From positions 1-64,000 of the forward strand of contig JAKACW010000014.1 in the NCBI GenBank assembly GCA_021821045.1: 64,000 nucleotides of DNA. Reading direction: 5' to 3'. The notes under the pieces are model-generated. The model made no database searches. It was not told the origin of the DNA and saw nothing but the letters and a program-made list of their open reading frames with translations. Shown here piece by piece: positions 1 to 11,594 of this stretch. Position numbers and translations under genes: made by a program. This DNA comes from Pseudomonadota bacterium. Lineage in GTDB: Bacteria > Pseudomonadota > Gammaproteobacteria > JAADHS01. Each line of letters begins with the position of its first letter. Positions within the stretch are counted from its first letter, which is position 1.

Positions 1-30
1 CCGATGTAACCTACATCAAACGAGACAGGG

Positions 31-1476
31 ATGAGTTCAACCATAGACGAAGCACAGCGGATTATCCTCGATCCCGCCCACCTGACCGAACGGGACTTGT
101 CGGGAGTGTTGGGCGATGTAATGACCCACGCGGTGGACTACGCCGATTTGTATTTCCAGATCAGCCGCCACGAGTCGTGGGTGCTCGAGGACGGCATCGT
201 CAAAGAGGGCAGTCATAGCATCGACCGCGGTGTGGGCGTGCGTGCCGTCAGCGGCGAAAAAACCGGCTTTGCCTATGCCGACGAAATCGGCAAGACCGCC
301 CTGACCGAAGCCGCCCACGCGGCGCGATCCATCGCCCGCAGCGGCAAGAGCGCCGGCATCAAGGCGTGGACCCGGAAAGCCCCCGCTCCACTGTACAGCG
401 GAATTGATCCCATCCCAGCGCTAAGCGAAGACCACAAAGTTGCGCTATTGCGCCGTATCGACGAGGCAGCCCGGCGCGAAGATCCTCGCGTGTCGCAGGT
501 GATCGTGAGCCTGTCCGGCGTCCATGAGTTGATATTCATCGCCGCCAGCGACGGCACGTGGGTGGCGGATGTGCGGCCGCTGGTCCGGCTCAATGTCAGC
601 GTGGTTGTCGAAGACAACGGTCGGCGCGAGGTCGGGTACAACGGCGCCGGCGGACGATTCGACTACGCGTTCTTCAATGCCCAGGATCGCGGCCTTGCCC
701 TGGCGCGGGAGTCGGTGCGCCAAGCGTTGGTGAATTTGGATGCGCGGGATGCGCCGGCGGGAACCATGACGGTGGTGTTGGGACCGGGCTGGCCCGGCGT
801 GCTGTTGCACGAAGCCATCGGCCATGGCCTTGAAGGGGATTTCAACCGCAAGGGTACGTCGGCGTTCAGCGGCCGCATCGGTCAAAAGGTCGCGGCTCCG
901 GAGTGCACGGTTGTCGATGACGGCACCATGCCGTCGCGCCGCGGATCGCTGACGGTGGACGACGAAGGCACCGCCACCCAGCGCACTGTGCTCATTGAAA
1001 ACGGCGTGCTGCGCGGCTATATGCAGGACAAACTCAATGCGCGCTTGATGGGTGTGGCGCCCACCGGCAACGGCCGGCGCGAATCTTATGCCCATATGCC
1101 CATGCCGCGCATGACCAACACCTATATGCTGGCCGGCAATCACGCGCCGGAAGAGATCATTCGGTCCGTCGACAAGGGTTTGTACGCCGTGAATTTCGGC
1201 GGCGGACAAGTGGACATTACCTCGGGCAAGTTCGTGTTCTCCGCCAGCGAAGCGTACATGATCGAGAACGGACGGGTGACTTATCCGGTCAAGGGCGCGA
1301 CGCTGATCGGCAACGGGCCGGATGTGCTGACGCGCGTGTCGATGGTGGGCAGCGATCTCAAACTCGATGAAGGCGTCGGCACTTGCGGCAAGGAGGGGCA
1401 AAGCGTTCCGGTCGGCGTTGGACAGCCCACCCTGCGCGTTGACGGACTAACGGTCGGTGGGACTGCGAGCGAATGA
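31..1476 (+). CDS. tldD: TldD, metalloprotease subunit
   Basis: TldD forms a heterodimer with TldE/PmbA that degrades unfolded peptides and matures some ribosomal peptides in the cytoplasm. The 481-aa length is typical of the family. The zinc-binding HEAIGH motif lies at about residues 260-264. A conserved C-terminal TCGKEGQ segment supplies a Cys near residue 452, matching the conserved C-terminal cysteine of TldD proteins. The ATG follows a weak ACAGGG ribosome-binding site. The stop overlaps the next start as ATGA, so the two subunits are translationally coupled. A small inverted repeat (GATGTA-ACC-TACATC) just upstream is close to the window edge. The assignment is secure. Confidence 0.95.
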   Translation: MSSTIDEAQRIILDPAHLTERDLSGVLGDVMTHAVDYADLYFQISRHESWVLEDGIVKEGSHSIDRGVGVRAVSGEKTGFAYADEIGKTALTEAAHAARSIARSGKSAGIKAWTRKAPAPLYSGIDPIPALSEDHKVALLRRIDEAARREDPRVSQVIVSLSGVHELIFIAASDGTWVADVRPLVRLNVSVVVEDNGRREVGYNGAGGRFDYAFFNAQDRGLALARESVRQALVNLDARDAPAGTMTVVLGPGWPGVLLHEAIGHGLEGDFNRKGTSAFSGRIGQKVAAPECTVVDDGTMPSRRGSLTVDDEGTATQRTVLIENGVLRGYMQDKLNARLMGVAPTGNGRRESYAHMPMPRMTNTYMLAGNHAPEEIIRSVDKGLYAVNFGGGQVDITSGKFVFSASEAYMIENGRVTYPVKGATLIGNGPDVLTRVSMVGSDLKLDEGVGTCGKEGQSVPVGVGQPTLRVDGLTVGGTASE

Positions 1477-2795
1477 GCGAAATACAACAATTAGAAGCAA
1501 TGGTTCAGCAACTGGTGGACGAGGCCAAGAAGCGCGGCGCGACGGCGGCCGAAGCGGATGTCAGCGTGGTGACGGGATTGTCCGCCACCGTGCGCTTGGG
1601 CGAAGTCGAGACCGTCGAATACAACAAGGATCGCGGCCTGGGTTTGACCGTCTATTTTGGCAAGCGCAAGGGATCGGCCAGTACTTCGGATTTTCACGCC
1701 GGCGCTATCGAGGAAACGGTGGCGGCGGCCTGCGGCATCGCGAAATACACTGCGGAGGATGAATTCTCTGGTCTGCCCGAAAAGGACAGTCTGGCGTTCG
1801 ACTATCCTGAATTGGATTTGCATCATCCCTGGGAAATCGACTCGGAGAAGGCGGTCGATCTGGCCAAGGCGTGCGAAGACGCGGCGCGCGGTTACGACCA
1901 GCGCATCACCAACTCCGAAGGTGCGTCGGTCTCGACCCATCGCGGGGTGCGGGTGTACGGCAACAGCCTCGGCTTCGTCGGCGGCTATGGCACGACCCGT
2001 CACTCCATCAGTTGCTCGGTCATTGCGCAGCAAGGCGAGAGCATGGAACGGGACCATTGGTATACGTCGTCCCGGGTTCCCGCAACGCTCGACGATCCCG
2101 AGGCCGTCGGCTTCGAAGCGGCGCGCCGCGCGGTGCATCGGCTCAATGCGCGCAAGCTGGCCACCGGCGTTTGGCCGGTGCTGTACATCGCCGATGTCGC
2201 GGGCGGATTGTGGTCCCACTTCACGGGCGCGATTCGCGGCGAAAGCTTGTACCGCAAATCGACGTTTTTGCTCGATTCCCTGGGCACGCAAGTGTTTCCG
2301 GATTACGTGACCTTGACCGAGGAGCCGCACCTGGCGCGGGCCATCGGCAGCGCGCCGTTCGACGGGGAAGGCGTGCGCACCCGCGCTCACGACATCGTGC
2401 GCGACGGCGTCGTGCAGAGTTATATCCTTGATACCTACTCGGCCCGCAAGCTCGGCATGACCTCCACCGGCAATTCGGGCGGTGTTCACAACCTGCACGT
2501 TCGCAGCGGCGACCAAGGGCTGGATGCCTTGTTGAAGCGCATGGACAAGGGACTGTTGATCAACGAACTAATGGGCCAGGGCGTGAACCGCGTCACCGGC
2601 GATTATTCGCGCGGCGCGGCGGGCTTTTGGGTCGAAAACGGTGAGATCCAATATCCGGTTCACGAGATCACCGTGGCCGGCAATCTGCGCGATATGTTCA
2701 AGAGAATTGTCGCCGTCGGCAACGATATCGACCCGCGGCGCAATGTTCGAACAGGGTCCGTGCTCTTGGAAGCCATGACGATCGCGGGCACCTAG
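1473..2795 (+). CDS. pmbA: PmbA/TldE, partner of TldD
   Basis: This is the non-zinc subunit of the TldD/TldE protease. The protein has the characteristic N-terminal block ([21 protein letters not shown]) and the C-terminal [10 protein letters not shown] and GSVLLEAM segments of PmbA. It lacks an HExxxH motif, as expected for this subunit. The start overlaps the tldD stop by four bases. In E. coli the two genes are unlinked, so here the arrangement itself predicts the heterodimer. The length (440 aa) is normal. Confidence 0.93.
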   Translation: MSEIQQLEAMVQQLVDEAKKRGATAAEADVSVVTGLSATVRLGEVETVEYNKDRGLGLTVYFGKRKGSASTSDFHAGAIEETVAAACGIAKYTAEDEFSGLPEKDSLAFDYPELDLHHPWEIDSEKAVDLAKACEDAARGYDQRITNSEGASVSTHRGVRVYGNSLGFVGGYGTTRHSISCSVIAQQGESMERDHWYTSSRVPATLDDPEAVGFEAARRAVHRLNARKLATGVWPVLYIADVAGGLWSHFTGAIRGESLYRKSTFLLDSLGTQVFPDYVTLTEEPHLARAIGSAPFDGEGVRTRAHDIVRDGVVQSYILDTYSARKLGMTSTGNSGGVHNLHVRSGDQGLDALLKRMDKGLLINELMGQGVNRVTGDYSRGAAGFWVENGEIQYPVHEITVAGNLRDMFKRIVAVGNDIDPRRNVRTGSVLLEAMTIAGT

Positions 2796-2813
2796 AGCGT
2801 CACTGATCCACCA

Positions 2814-3632
2814 ATGGCCAACGCAAGTAAAGACGAAGTACTAGTCCGCATTCGCGGATTGCACTTCAGTCACGGACCCCGCGTGATTCTTGACGGCATC
2901 GATGTCGACATTCGCCGCGGCAGTGTGGCAACGATCATGGGTCCGAGCGGCACCGGCAAGACAACGCTGCTGCGACTGATCGGCGGGCAGCTTAAGCCGG
3001 ATGCCGGCACCGTCGAGGTCGACGGCCAAAACGTGGCGAGTCTTTCCCGCGGCGAGTTGTTCCAATTGCGCAAGCGCATGGGCATGATGTTTCAGACCGG
3101 CGCGTTGTTCACCGATCTGACGGTGTTCGATAATGTCGCTTTTCCTCTGCGCGAACACACCGATTTGCCGGAATCGATGATTCGCGATTTAGTGATCATC
3201 AAGCTCAACGCGGTCGGTTTGCGCGGCGCGCGCGATTTGATGCCCAGCGAACTCTCCGGCGGCATGGCGCGGCGGGTGGCGCTGGCTCGCGCTATTTCGC
3301 TCGACCCGATGATGATCATGTACGATGAGCCGTTCACGGGCCAGGATCCCATCACCGTCGGGGTCATCATGCAGCTTATTAGACGGCTCAATGACAACAT
3401 GGGGTTGACCAGCGTCATCGTGTCTCACGACGTCGCCGAGGTGTCGGCCATTTCGGATCAGATTTGTCTGTTGTCCGGCGGGAAAGTCGTCGCCGATGGG
3501 TCGCCCCGGGACTTGCGCGAATCTCAGTCGGCTTGGGCGAAACAGTTCTTGAATGCCGAGCCGGACGGGCCGGTGCCGTTTCACTATCCGGCCAAAGACT
3601 ACCGCGACGATTTGTTCGGCGAGAGGGATTAG
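2814..3632 (+). CDS. mlaF: MlaF, phospholipid ABC transporter ATPase
   Basis: MlaF is the cytoplasmic ATPase of the MlaFEDB complex, which moves phospholipids between the inner membrane and periplasmic MlaC to keep outer-membrane lipid asymmetry. Visible motifs in order are Walker [11 protein letters not shown], the Q-loop region MMFQTGALF, the ABC signature LSGGMARR, Walker [13 protein letters not shown] and the switch histidine in VSHD. The gene opens the mlaFEDCB cluster and is followed five bases later by mlaE. Confidence 0.95.
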   Translation: MANASKDEVLVRIRGLHFSHGPRVILDGIDVDIRRGSVATIMGPSGTGKTTLLRLIGGQLKPDAGTVEVDGQNVASLSRGELFQLRKRMGMMFQTGALFTDLTVFDNVAFPLREHTDLPESMIRDLVIIKLNAVGLRGARDLMPSELSGGMARRVALARAISLDPMMIMYDEPFTGQDPITVGVIMQLIRRLNDNMGLTSVIVSHDVAEVSAISDQICLLSGGKVVADGSPRDLRESQSAWAKQFLNAEPDGPVPFHYPAKDYRDDLFGERD

Positions 3633-3637
3633 AGACT

Positions 3638-4420
3638 ATGGACCAATGGCTGCAAGCCTTGGGCAAGGGCGGCTTGAGTTTCTTCGAGCGGCTGGGTCGC
3701 GGCAATGTGTTTCTACTGCGCACGCTCACCGGTCTGCCTTCGGCGATGGGGCATTTCCGCCTCGTAATTCAACAGTTGCACTCAGTGGGCGTGCTGTCGA
3801 TTCAAATTATCGGCGTGTCGGGTCTCACGGTTGGCATGGTGTTGGGACTGCAGATGTACAACACCTTGGTCGATTTCGGCGCCGAGGATTCTCTTGGACC
3901 CGTGGTGGCGCTGTCGCTGGTGCGTGAACTTGGGCCGGTGCTCGCCGCGTTGTTGTTCGCGGGCCGGGCCGGGTCGGCGCTCACTGCCGAAATCGGTTTG
4001 ATGAAAGCGACCGAACAGCTCTCTGGCATGGAGATGATGGCGGTGGATCCGATCAAGCGGGTCATCGCGCCGCGATTCGTCGCCGGGTTTATTTCCATGC
4101 CGCTGCTTGCGGCCATATTCAGCGCGGTGGGTATTCTAGGCAGCTACTTTGTCGGTATTGGGTTGCTGGGTGTTGACTCCGGGGCCTTTTGGTCGCAAAT
4201 GCAATCCAAGGTTGATTTAATGGAAGATGTGGTCAATGGCGTAATCAAGAGCGTGGTGTTCGGTTTTGTCGCCACCTGGATCGCCGTTTTCGAGGGTTAC
4301 GACGCGGTTCCGACCACCGAGGGGGTCAGCCGAGCGACGACGCGAACCGTGGTTCACACCGCGTTTGCAGTGCTGGGGCTGGACTTTGTACTGACGGCGA
4401 TGATGTTCGGGGAAGATTGA
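3638..4420 (+). CDS. mlaE: MlaE, phospholipid ABC transporter permease
   Basis: Integral membrane permease of the Mla system (MlaE/YrbE family, 260 aa). The ORF track begins earlier in the same frame, inside mlaF. I chose the ATG whose product starts [11 protein letters not shown] because it lies five bases after the mlaF stop and gives the family length. The sequence contains the conserved [24 protein letters not shown] stretch (quoted from its middle: [16 protein letters not shown]) and EQLSGMEMM, plus several hydrophobic segments. It forms a dimer that contacts two MlaF subunits. Confidence 0.94.
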   Translation: MDQWLQALGKGGLSFFERLGRGNVFLLRTLTGLPSAMGHFRLVIQQLHSVGVLSIQIIGVSGLTVGMVLGLQMYNTLVDFGAEDSLGPVVALSLVRELGPVLAALLFAGRAGSALTAEIGLMKATEQLSGMEMMAVDPIKRVIAPRFVAGFISMPLLAAIFSAVGILGSYFVGIGLLGVDSGAFWSQMQSKVDLMEDVVNGVIKSVVFGFVATWIAVFEGYDAVPTTEGVSRATTRTVVHTAFAVLGLDFVLTAMMFGED

Positions 4421-4421
4421 T

Positions 4422-4910
4422 ATGGTGAAACAAAGACAAATCGAAGTGCTGGTGGGCGGGTTTATCGCCATTGGCATCGCCGCGTTGGTGATGTTGGCCA
4501 TGAAGGTGAGCAATATCAGCGCCTTCACCGAGCACGAAGGCTATGAGGTCGTCGCGAAGTTCAACAACATCGGCGGTCTTAAGGCCAAGGCTCCGGTAAC
4601 CATGGCCGGAGTGCACGTCGGGCGTGTCGTGGGCGTGGATTTCGATCAGGACGCCTATAAGGCGGTGGTGCGGCTGCGCATTTTGCCTAAGTTTGATCGC
4701 ATTCCGGTGGATACGTCGGCCGGGATCTTTACCTCCGGGGTTCTGGGGGAAAGCTATGTCGGCTTGGAAGCCGGCGCCGAAGAGGAATACCTTCGAGCGG
4801 GAAGCGAAATCACCTTAACGCAATCGGCGATGGTGTTGGAGAATCTGATCGGCAAGTTTCTTTTCGACAAAGCCGCTGGCGATGACTCCAGCAAGAACGA
4901 CGAATTTTAG
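4422..4910 (+). CDS. mlaD: MlaD, MCE-domain lipid-binding subunit
   Basis: MlaD is anchored by one N-terminal membrane helix (about residues 8-28). It exposes a single MCE domain to the periplasm, where a hexameric ring forms the lipid channel above MlaE. The MCE hallmark is seen in VVAKFNNIGGLKAKAPVTMAG and GILG-type turn SGVLGESYVGLE (short parts quoted). The start is one base after the mlaE stop, so the two are coupled. At 162 aa it is slightly shorter than E. coli MlaD (183 aa) and has a Lys/Asp-rich tail. Confidence 0.93.
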   Translation: MVKQRQIEVLVGGFIAIGIAALVMLAMKVSNISAFTEHEGYEVVAKFNNIGGLKAKAPVTMAGVHVGRVVGVDFDQDAYKAVVRLRILPKFDRIPVDTSAGIFTSGVLGESYVGLEAGAEEEYLRAGSEITLTQSAMVLENLIGKFLFDKAAGDDSSKNDEF

Positions 4911-5069
4911 AGAGCCTCGAATTTGCCTTCGAAGCCCTGCCCGCAAATTGCGATTGGGCGGACATGCTCCCGACGCGGCACTTATCGCGGATCGATCTGG
5001 TCCCATGGCAACGGGGATAGCAAATATTCTCTCCTTTTCGAAATGGATTTTATTTCGATTTATTCCCCG

Positions 5070-5075
5070 TAAAAT
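5070..5075 (+). promoter_or_regulatory. possible -10 element upstream of mlaC
   Basis: The gap between mlaD and mlaC is about 200 bases, unusually wide for this operon and AT-richer than its surroundings. It contains TAAAAT shortly before the mlaC ribosome-binding site. No convincing -35 box is placed correctly, so an internal promoter is only a possibility. Confidence 0.25.
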
Positions 5076-5112
5076 AGCCTGCGCATAAGGACCGACACGA
5101 ATAGGAATGGTT

Positions 5113-5745
5113 ATGCTCCGAAGTACTGCTCTCCGCACATTGATTCACGGGATCTTCGTCTTGATCTCGTTTGTGGTGTTGCCAATGTCGGTGGCGGCGA
5201 GTATCGACCAATCGCCTCAGCGGCTGGTGGAGGAAACCGCCGAAAAGATGCTGACCACGCTTAAGGCGGAGAAGGAAGCAGTTAAAAAAGATTCCGGTCG
5301 CCTTTATGCCTTGGTCGATGAAATCGTGCTGCCCCATTTCGATTTCGAGCTCATGGCCAAGCGCGTGCTCGGCAAGTACTGGCGTGACGCGTCGGCCGAG
5401 GAGCGGGCCCGTTTCACCGATGCGTTCCGCGGTCTTTTGGTGCGCACTTACGCCAACTCGTTGACCGAATATACCGACCAGACGATCAACTATCTGCCCA
5501 TGCGTCGGGAGAGCGGCAACCAGCGCGTCGAAGTTCGTTCCGAAGTGGAGCAAGCGGGGCGCCATCCGATCCAGATCAACTACCGGCTGGTGCAGACCGG
5601 TTCGGAGTGGAAAGTGTACGACGTAACGATCAACAACGTGAGTTTGGTAACCAATTACCGCAGCTCCTTCGCCAATGAAATCGACCGCGGCGGTCTTGGC
5701 GCGCTAATCAGCAAAATAGACAGCAAGAACAAGGGCACGCCGTGA
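5113..5745 (+). CDS. mlaC: MlaC, periplasmic phospholipid carrier
   Basis: MlaC shuttles phospholipids across the periplasm between the outer-membrane MlaA complex and MlaFEDB. The N-terminus is a clear Sec signal peptide ending around VAAS. The mature part carries the family segments LPHFDFELMAKRVLGKYWR and YRLVQTGSEWKVYDV. The track starts at ATG 5107, but AGGA directly abuts that codon. The second in-frame ATG, six bases further on, has proper spacing, so I chose it (210 aa). Confidence 0.93.
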   Translation: MLRSTALRTLIHGIFVLISFVVLPMSVAASIDQSPQRLVEETAEKMLTTLKAEKEAVKKDSGRLYALVDEIVLPHFDFELMAKRVLGKYWRDASAEERARFTDAFRGLLVRTYANSLTEYTDQTINYLPMRRESGNQRVEVRSEVEQAGRHPIQINYRLVQTGSEWKVYDVTINNVSLVTNYRSSFANEIDRGGLGALISKIDSKNKGTP

Positions 5746-6059
5746 GTCGGCAGGGGAGCGGCGATGACCGCGTTGTGCGTGCCGGCGGAGTCGTGCAGCT
5801 CAAGGGTGATCTCGTTTTTCAGACGGTTCCCGCCATCTGGCGCGGGCAAAGGAACCTGTTTGAAGGAGGAGAGGCGGTCACGGTCGACCTGAGCGGCGTC
5901 GGGCGCGTGGACAGCTCCGCACTTGCCCTGCTTTTGGGCTGGGTACGGTTGGCTCGGGCGGCGAAGAGCCCCCTTAGTTTTTCTCACATCCCGGAGTCGC
6001 TGTTGACAATTGCCAGAGTGACCGGGGTCGAGGAGTTGTTGCGCGACCCGTTGGGTTAG
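5742..6059 (+). CDS. mlaB: MlaB, STAS-domain subunit
   Basis: This small cytoplasmic STAS protein (105 aa) binds MlaF and stabilises and activates the transporter. The STAS signature is seen as VTVDLSGVGRVDSSALALLL, the serine pair being the usual phosphorylatable position. The GTG start overlaps the mlaC stop (GTGA), which implies coupled translation and completes mlaFEDCB. The N-terminal 12 or so residues are variable, so a slightly later start cannot be excluded. Confidence 0.88.
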   Translation: MSRQGSGDDRVVRAGGVVQLKGDLVFQTVPAIWRGQRNLFEGGEAVTVDLSGVGRVDSSALALLLGWVRLARAAKSPLSFSHIPESLLTIARVTGVEELLRDPLG

Positions 6060-6149
6060 CCCTCGCCATCGCCAATCCAGGCCAAACTCGCTAAAATAGC
6101 CGGCCTTGTGCCTTGGCACTTATCAAAACCAGCGCGAAGTGACGGGTCA

Positions 6150-6401
6150 ATGCAGCCGGATCAAATCAAACAGCTTATTCAGAGCGGCTTACCGGACGCG
6201 CAAGTGTTCGTCGAAGGCGACGATGGTCAGCACTTCACCGCTGTCATCGTGTGCCCCTCGTTTGCGGGCAAAACCATGTTGCAGCAGCATAAAATGGTTT
6301 ACGGCACCTTAGGAAATGCCATGCAGGGCGCCATTCACGCCTTGTCCATGCGGACCTTTACGCCCGAGGAATGGCAAACGGCCCAGAAGTCTCGGCCCTA
6401 A
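6150..6401 (+). CDS. ibaG: IbaG/BolA-family protein
   Basis: BolA-like protein of the IbaG (YrbA) branch, which partners with monothiol glutaredoxin in Fe-S/haem-related regulation. The 83-aa product starting MQPDQIKQLI has the family segments GDDGQHFTAVIV, MLQQHKMVYGTLG and HALSMRTFTPEEW. The track extends upstream to a GTG, but the internal ATG gives the standard length and start. The position between mlaB and murA is conserved in gammaproteobacteria. Confidence 0.92.
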   Translation: MQPDQIKQLIQSGLPDAQVFVEGDDGQHFTAVIVCPSFAGKTMLQQHKMVYGTLGNAMQGAIHALSMRTFTPEEWQTAQKSRP

Positions 6402-7676
<1,275 letters not shown>

Positions 7677-7689
7677 GCGTGAAAAGGCC

Positions 7690-8349
7690 ATGGTTTCAGC
7701 CGACGTACTGACGATCGCGGTTTCCAAAGGGCGCATTTTCAAGGATGCGCTGCCTTTGTTGGCGCGGGCGGGAATAACGCCCAGCGACGATCCCGAGACC
7801 AGCCGCAAGCTGATTCTGGAAACCAACCAGCCCGACGTGCGCTTGGTGATCATTCGCGCGGCGGACGTGCCGACGTTTGTCGAGTACGGCGCCGCGGACG
7901 TCGGTATCGCCGGCAAAGACGTGCTGATGGAATATGACAGCGATGGGCTGTATGAGCCGCTCGATCTGAAAATCGCCCAGTGCAAACTGATGACCGCGGG
8001 CTTCGCCGGTAAGGCTGCTTCGCGCGGTCGTCTGCGGGTGGCCACCAAATACGTCGAAACCACCCGGCGCTATTTCGCCCGCCAGGGTCGCCAGGTGGAC
8101 ATCATCAAGCTCTACGGCTCCATGGAGTTGGCGCCGCTGGTGGGGTTGGCCGACGTCATCGTCGATCTCGTGGACACCGGCAATACCTTGCGCGCCAACG
8201 GGCTGGTTCCGCTGGAAACTATCGCCGAAATCAGTTCCCGTTTGATCGTCAACAAGGCCTCCATGAAGATAAAGCATGAGCGCATCAAAGCGCTGATCGA
8301 CGGAATCAGCGCAGCCGTCGCCGCCAAGCAGGAGGGCAAGGGCGTATGA
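7690..8349 (+). CDS. hisG: HisG, ATP phosphoribosyltransferase (short form)
   Basis: First enzyme of histidine biosynthesis. The ATG beginning [15 protein letters not shown] gives a 219-aa protein. The track's longer start lies inside murA. It carries AVSKGRIF at the N-terminus and [12 protein letters not shown] near the C-terminus, but no C-terminal regulatory domain. This is the short HisG_S form, which in known species needs the HisZ subunit for activity and feedback control. No hisZ is in this window, so it should be elsewhere. The stop overlaps hisD. Confidence 0.95.
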   Translation: MVSADVLTIAVSKGRIFKDALPLLARAGITPSDDPETSRKLILETNQPDVRLVIIRAADVPTFVEYGAADVGIAGKDVLMEYDSDGLYEPLDLKIAQCKLMTAGFAGKAASRGRLRVATKYVETTRRYFARQGRQVDIIKLYGSMELAPLVGLADVIVDLVDTGNTLRANGLVPLETIAEISSRLIVNKASMKIKHERIKALIDGISAAVAAKQEGKGV

Positions 8350-9653
8350 CGTCCATCAAACGCCTATCGAGCGCCGAGCCGGATTTTTGGGCGAAGTTCG
8401 ACGCCTTGCTGGCATGGGAGAGCGTGTCCGATGACCGGGTCAATGCCGTCGTGCTGGAAATACTCAACGCCATCAAGACGCGCGGCGATGCCGCTCTGGT
8501 CGAATATACGAACAAGTTCGACCGTCTCAACGTCACGTCGGCGGCCCAACTCGAGATTCCGGCGCAGCGCTTGGGTGATGCGTTTGACGCCGTCGGACGC
8601 GAGGCGCAAGATGCGCTCGCTTACGCGGCGGACCGCTTGCGGGATTATCATCAGCGTCAACGCGTCGACAGTTGGAGCTATGTCGACGGCGATGGCAATA
8701 CCCTCGGCCAGAAGATAACGCCCCTCGATAGCGCGGGGCTCTATGTCCCCGGCGGCAAGGCGGCCTATCCCTCGTCGGTGCTGATGAATGCCATTCCCGC
8801 CAAAGTGGCCGGCGTCGGGCAACTCATTATGGTGGTGCCGACGCCCGGCGGAGAAGTAAACGAGCTGGTGCTCGCCGCCGCCAAGGTGGCGGGAGTAGAT
8901 CGAGTGTTTTCGGTGGGCGGCGCGCAGGCGGTCGGCGCGCTGGCCTACGGCACCCGAACGGTTCCCCGCGTCGACAAGATCGTCGGGCCTGGCAACATTT
9001 ACGTGGCCACCGCCAAGCGCCACGTTTACGGCACGGTGGGGATCGACATGATCGCCGGCCCATCGGAGATTTTGATCATCTGCGACGGCGGCACCGATCC
9101 GGATTGGATCGCCATGGATTTGTTTTCCCAAGCCGAGCATGACGAAGACGCGCAGTCGATTTTGATCTCTCCGGACGCCAAGTTCCTCGATGAAGTCGAG
9201 AAGGCCATCGCCCGGTTGCTGCCCACCATGGAGCGGCAGGACATCATTCGCGCATCGCTGGCCAATCGGGGCGCGCTGATTCAGGTCGACAGTCTCGAGG
9301 AGGCGGCAGACGTGGCCAATTATGCCGCGCCGGAACATCTCGAGCTGTCGGTGGAGCAGCCCGAGATCTTGGCTGAGCGGATACGCCACGCCGGCGCCAT
9401 ATTCATGGGCCGTTACACCGCCGAGGCGCTGGGCGACTATGTGGCGGGGCCCAACCACGTGCTGCCCACGTCGCGTACGGCGCGGTTCTCGTCGCCACTG
9501 GGCGTTTATGATTTTCAAAAGCGGTCGAGCATAATCATGGCCTCCAGCGAGGGCGCGAACGTGCTCGGACAGCACGCGGCGATCTTGGCGCGCGGCGAAG
9601 GTCTTACCGCGCACGCCCGTTCCGCGGAGTATCGCGTCAAGAAGCATCGCTAG
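8346..9653 (+). CDS. hisD: HisD, histidinol dehydrogenase
   Basis: Zinc-dependent enzyme performing the last two oxidations to histidine. The 435-aa protein contains [21 protein letters not shown] (partial: [12 protein letters not shown]), the NAD/substrate segment [12 protein letters not shown] and the catalytic/zinc region [13 protein letters not shown]. The C-terminal [14 protein letters not shown] block is also intact. It is coupled to hisG by an ATGA overlap. Confidence 0.96.
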   Translation: MTSIKRLSSAEPDFWAKFDALLAWESVSDDRVNAVVLEILNAIKTRGDAALVEYTNKFDRLNVTSAAQLEIPAQRLGDAFDAVGREAQDALAYAADRLRDYHQRQRVDSWSYVDGDGNTLGQKITPLDSAGLYVPGGKAAYPSSVLMNAIPAKVAGVGQLIMVVPTPGGEVNELVLAAAKVAGVDRVFSVGGAQAVGALAYGTRTVPRVDKIVGPGNIYVATAKRHVYGTVGIDMIAGPSEILIICDGGTDPDWIAMDLFSQAEHDEDAQSILISPDAKFLDEVEKAIARLLPTMERQDIIRASLANRGALIQVDSLEEAADVANYAAPEHLELSVEQPEILAERIRHAGAIFMGRYTAEALGDYVAGPNHVLPTSRTARFSSPLGVYDFQKRSSIIMASSEGANVLGQHAAILARGEGLTAHARSAEYRVKKHR

Positions 9654-9670
9654 CATGCCGCGGGTGATGT

Positions 9671-10759
9671 GTGGTTGATTCCGTGAAGACATTAATCGAG
9701 AAATGGGTACGGCCCGAGATTCGCGCCTTGCGCGCCTATCACGTACCGAGCGCTCAGGGAATGGTGAAGCTGGACGCCATGGAGAATCCGTATCGTTGGC
9801 CGGAAGACCTGTTGCCAGGCTGGTACGCGCGTTTGGCGGGGGCCGAGATCAATCGTTATCCGGATCCGGAAGCGGCGCGCCTGAAAGCTCGCCTGCGGCA
9901 GGTGTTCAGCGTGCCGGAAGGCATGGGCGTCACGTTCGGCAATGGTTCGGACGAGCTGATTCAACTGATCATCATGGCGCTGGCCGGCGCGGGCTCCAAA
10001 GTACTGGCGCCGCACCCCACCTTCTCCATGTATCAAATGATCTCCACGTTTGTCGGCGTGGGTTATGTGGATGTGCCATTGCGCGCGGACGATTTCAGTT
10101 TGGACCGCGACGCCGTGCTGCAAGCGATCCACAAGGAACAACCGGCGGTGGTTTTCCTGTCCTATCCCAACAATCCTACGGGCAACTTGTTCGACAATGA
10201 CGCGATTCGCGCCGTCATTGAAGCCGCGCCGGGACTGGTGGTGATCGACGAGGCTTACCACGCCTTCGCCGAAACGTCATGGTTGAACGAGGTTGCAACA
10301 TATCCGAACCTGCTCGTGCTGCGGACGGTCTCCAAGCTCGGTTTGGCCGGCCTCCGGCTGGGCTGGCTATGCGGCGATCCGGCCTGGCTGCGGGAAATCG
10401 ACAAGATCCGGTTGCCTTACAATATAAATGTGTTGACTCAGGCGACGGCTGAGTACGCGCTCGAGCACTACGCCGTGTTGGAGCGCCAGACCGCCGCGTT
10501 GCGAAGCGAGCGTGGCGCGCTGCTGCGGGCGCTGGACGGGTTCGCGGGTGTGCGAGCTTTCCCAAGCGCGGCCAATTTCATCTTGTTTCGCGTGCCGACG
10601 GGGCGCGCAGCCGAAATCTTCGACGGCCTGAAAGCGCGCGGAGTGCTAATAAAGAATATGGACCCCGCGGCGCCGATGCTGCGCGATTGCCTGCGGGTGA
10701 CCGTGGGCATGCCGGAGGAAAATCAAAGGTTTTTGGACGCCTTGCGCGCAGTGATCTGA
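9671..10759 (+). CDS. hisC: HisC, histidinol-phosphate aminotransferase
   Basis: PLP-dependent class I/II aminotransferase of histidine biosynthesis. Recognisable parts are LDAMENPYRWP, FGNGSDELI, SYPNNPTGN, IDEAYHAF and the Schiff-base lysine in TVSKLGLAGLRLG. The start is a GTG (MVDSVKTL); another GTG four codons later is possible. Neither has a strong ribosome-binding site. Length 362 aa is normal. Confidence 0.94.
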   Translation: MVDSVKTLIEKWVRPEIRALRAYHVPSAQGMVKLDAMENPYRWPEDLLPGWYARLAGAEINRYPDPEAARLKARLRQVFSVPEGMGVTFGNGSDELIQLIIMALAGAGSKVLAPHPTFSMYQMISTFVGVGYVDVPLRADDFSLDRDAVLQAIHKEQPAVVFLSYPNNPTGNLFDNDAIRAVIEAAPGLVVIDEAYHAFAETSWLNEVATYPNLLVLRTVSKLGLAGLRLGWLCGDPAWLREIDKIRLPYNINVLTQATAEYALEHYAVLERQTAALRSERGALLRALDGFAGVRAFPSAANFILFRVPTGRAAEIFDGLKARGVLIKNMDPAAPMLRDCLRVTVGMPEENQRFLDALRAVI

Positions 10760-10764
10760 TCCTC

Positions 10765-10953
10765 ATGACCCGCCCGCGTAACTTTCCAACAAAATTGCCG
10801 TTAACCAGTAGCGGAGACCGGGAAAAAGCCGGTTACGTACTGAGGCTTTTGTACAGCAAATGTGGCGTGCCCTTGCCGCGGTTGCTAGCATTAGATCAAA
10901 GCGATGCCCTGGCGCAACAATATATGAAAACTGCCTATGGTGACCCTCAATGA
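10765..10953 (+). CDS. 62-aa uncharacterised ORF between hisC and hisB
   Basis: I do not recognise this protein. The ATG lies five bases after the hisC stop, and the TGA overlaps the hisB ATG (ATGA), exactly the spacing used by genuine genes in this operon. The product is basic at the N-terminus ([12 protein letters not shown]), has one cysteine ([12 protein letters not shown]) and no membrane segment. Third codon positions are richer in A/T than in neighbouring his genes, so it may be a recent or imported piece, or mainly serve to couple translation into hisB. The track lists a longer version starting inside hisC. Confidence 0.5.
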   Translation: MTRPRNFPTKLPLTSSGDREKAGYVLRLLYSKCGVPLPRLLALDQSDALAQQYMKTAYGDPQ

Positions 10954-11543
10954 ACGTGCGCAAAGCGCGAGTCACGCGCAACACGTTGGAAACTCAAGTC
11001 GAAATCAACGTTAATCTCGATGGTACCGGTGCGGCCAAGCTCAATACCGGTGTGCCGTTTTTCGACCACATGCTGGATCAGGTCGCGCGCCACGGCTGTA
11101 TCGATTTGGAGATCAACGCCAACGGCGATTTGCACATCGATGCTCATCACACCGTGGAGGATGTCGGCATCACGCTGGGACAGGCGGTGAAGGAAGCGCT
11201 TGGCAACAAACAAGGCATTCGTCGCTACGGGCATGCCTATGTGCCCCTGGACGAAGCGTTGTCGCGGGTGGTTATCGATCTCTCCGGCCGGCCGGGCTTG
11301 GAGTATCACGCCGACTATCCGCGGGCGCGTATCGGCGATTTCGACGTTGACTTGCTGCTCGAATTTTTTCGCGGGTTCGTCAACAATGCCGCCGTGACCG
11401 TGCACATCGACAATTTGCGCGGCGTTAACGCTCACCACGTCGCGGAAACGATCTTCAAGGCATTTGGCCGGGCGTTGCGTATGGCTGTCGAGCCCGATCC
11501 CCGTTTGGCTGGCGTGACGCCTTCGACAAAGGGGGCGCTGTAA
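10950..11543 (+). CDS. hisB: HisB, imidazoleglycerol-phosphate dehydratase
   Basis: Monofunctional IGP dehydratase of 197 aa, lacking the N-terminal histidinol phosphatase domain fused to it in enterics. A separate histidinol phosphatase must therefore exist elsewhere. Metal-binding histidine motifs are visible as [16 protein letters not shown] and NAHHVAE. Translation is probably coupled to the small ORF upstream; GGTGA sits six bases before the ATG. Confidence 0.96.
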   Translation: MNVRKARVTRNTLETQVEINVNLDGTGAAKLNTGVPFFDHMLDQVARHGCIDLEINANGDLHIDAHHTVEDVGITLGQAVKEALGNKQGIRRYGHAYVPLDEALSRVVIDLSGRPGLEYHADYPRARIGDFDVDLLLEFFRGFVNNAAVTVHIDNLRGVNAHHVAETIFKAFGRALRMAVEPDPRLAGVTPSTKGAL

Positions 11544-11594
11544 GGCCCGTTGGGCTAAGCATTGCCTTTCCATGTTTAGACTGGATCGAATCAA

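Noticed and set aside
4882-5088. 68-aa ORF in the mlaD-mlaC gap
   Set aside because: It starts inside mlaD in another frame, has no ribosome-binding site and no domain.
8364-9692. 442-aa minus-strand ORF opposite hisD
   Set aside because: Long open frames opposite GC-rich genes are common here; the plus strand is clearly hisD.
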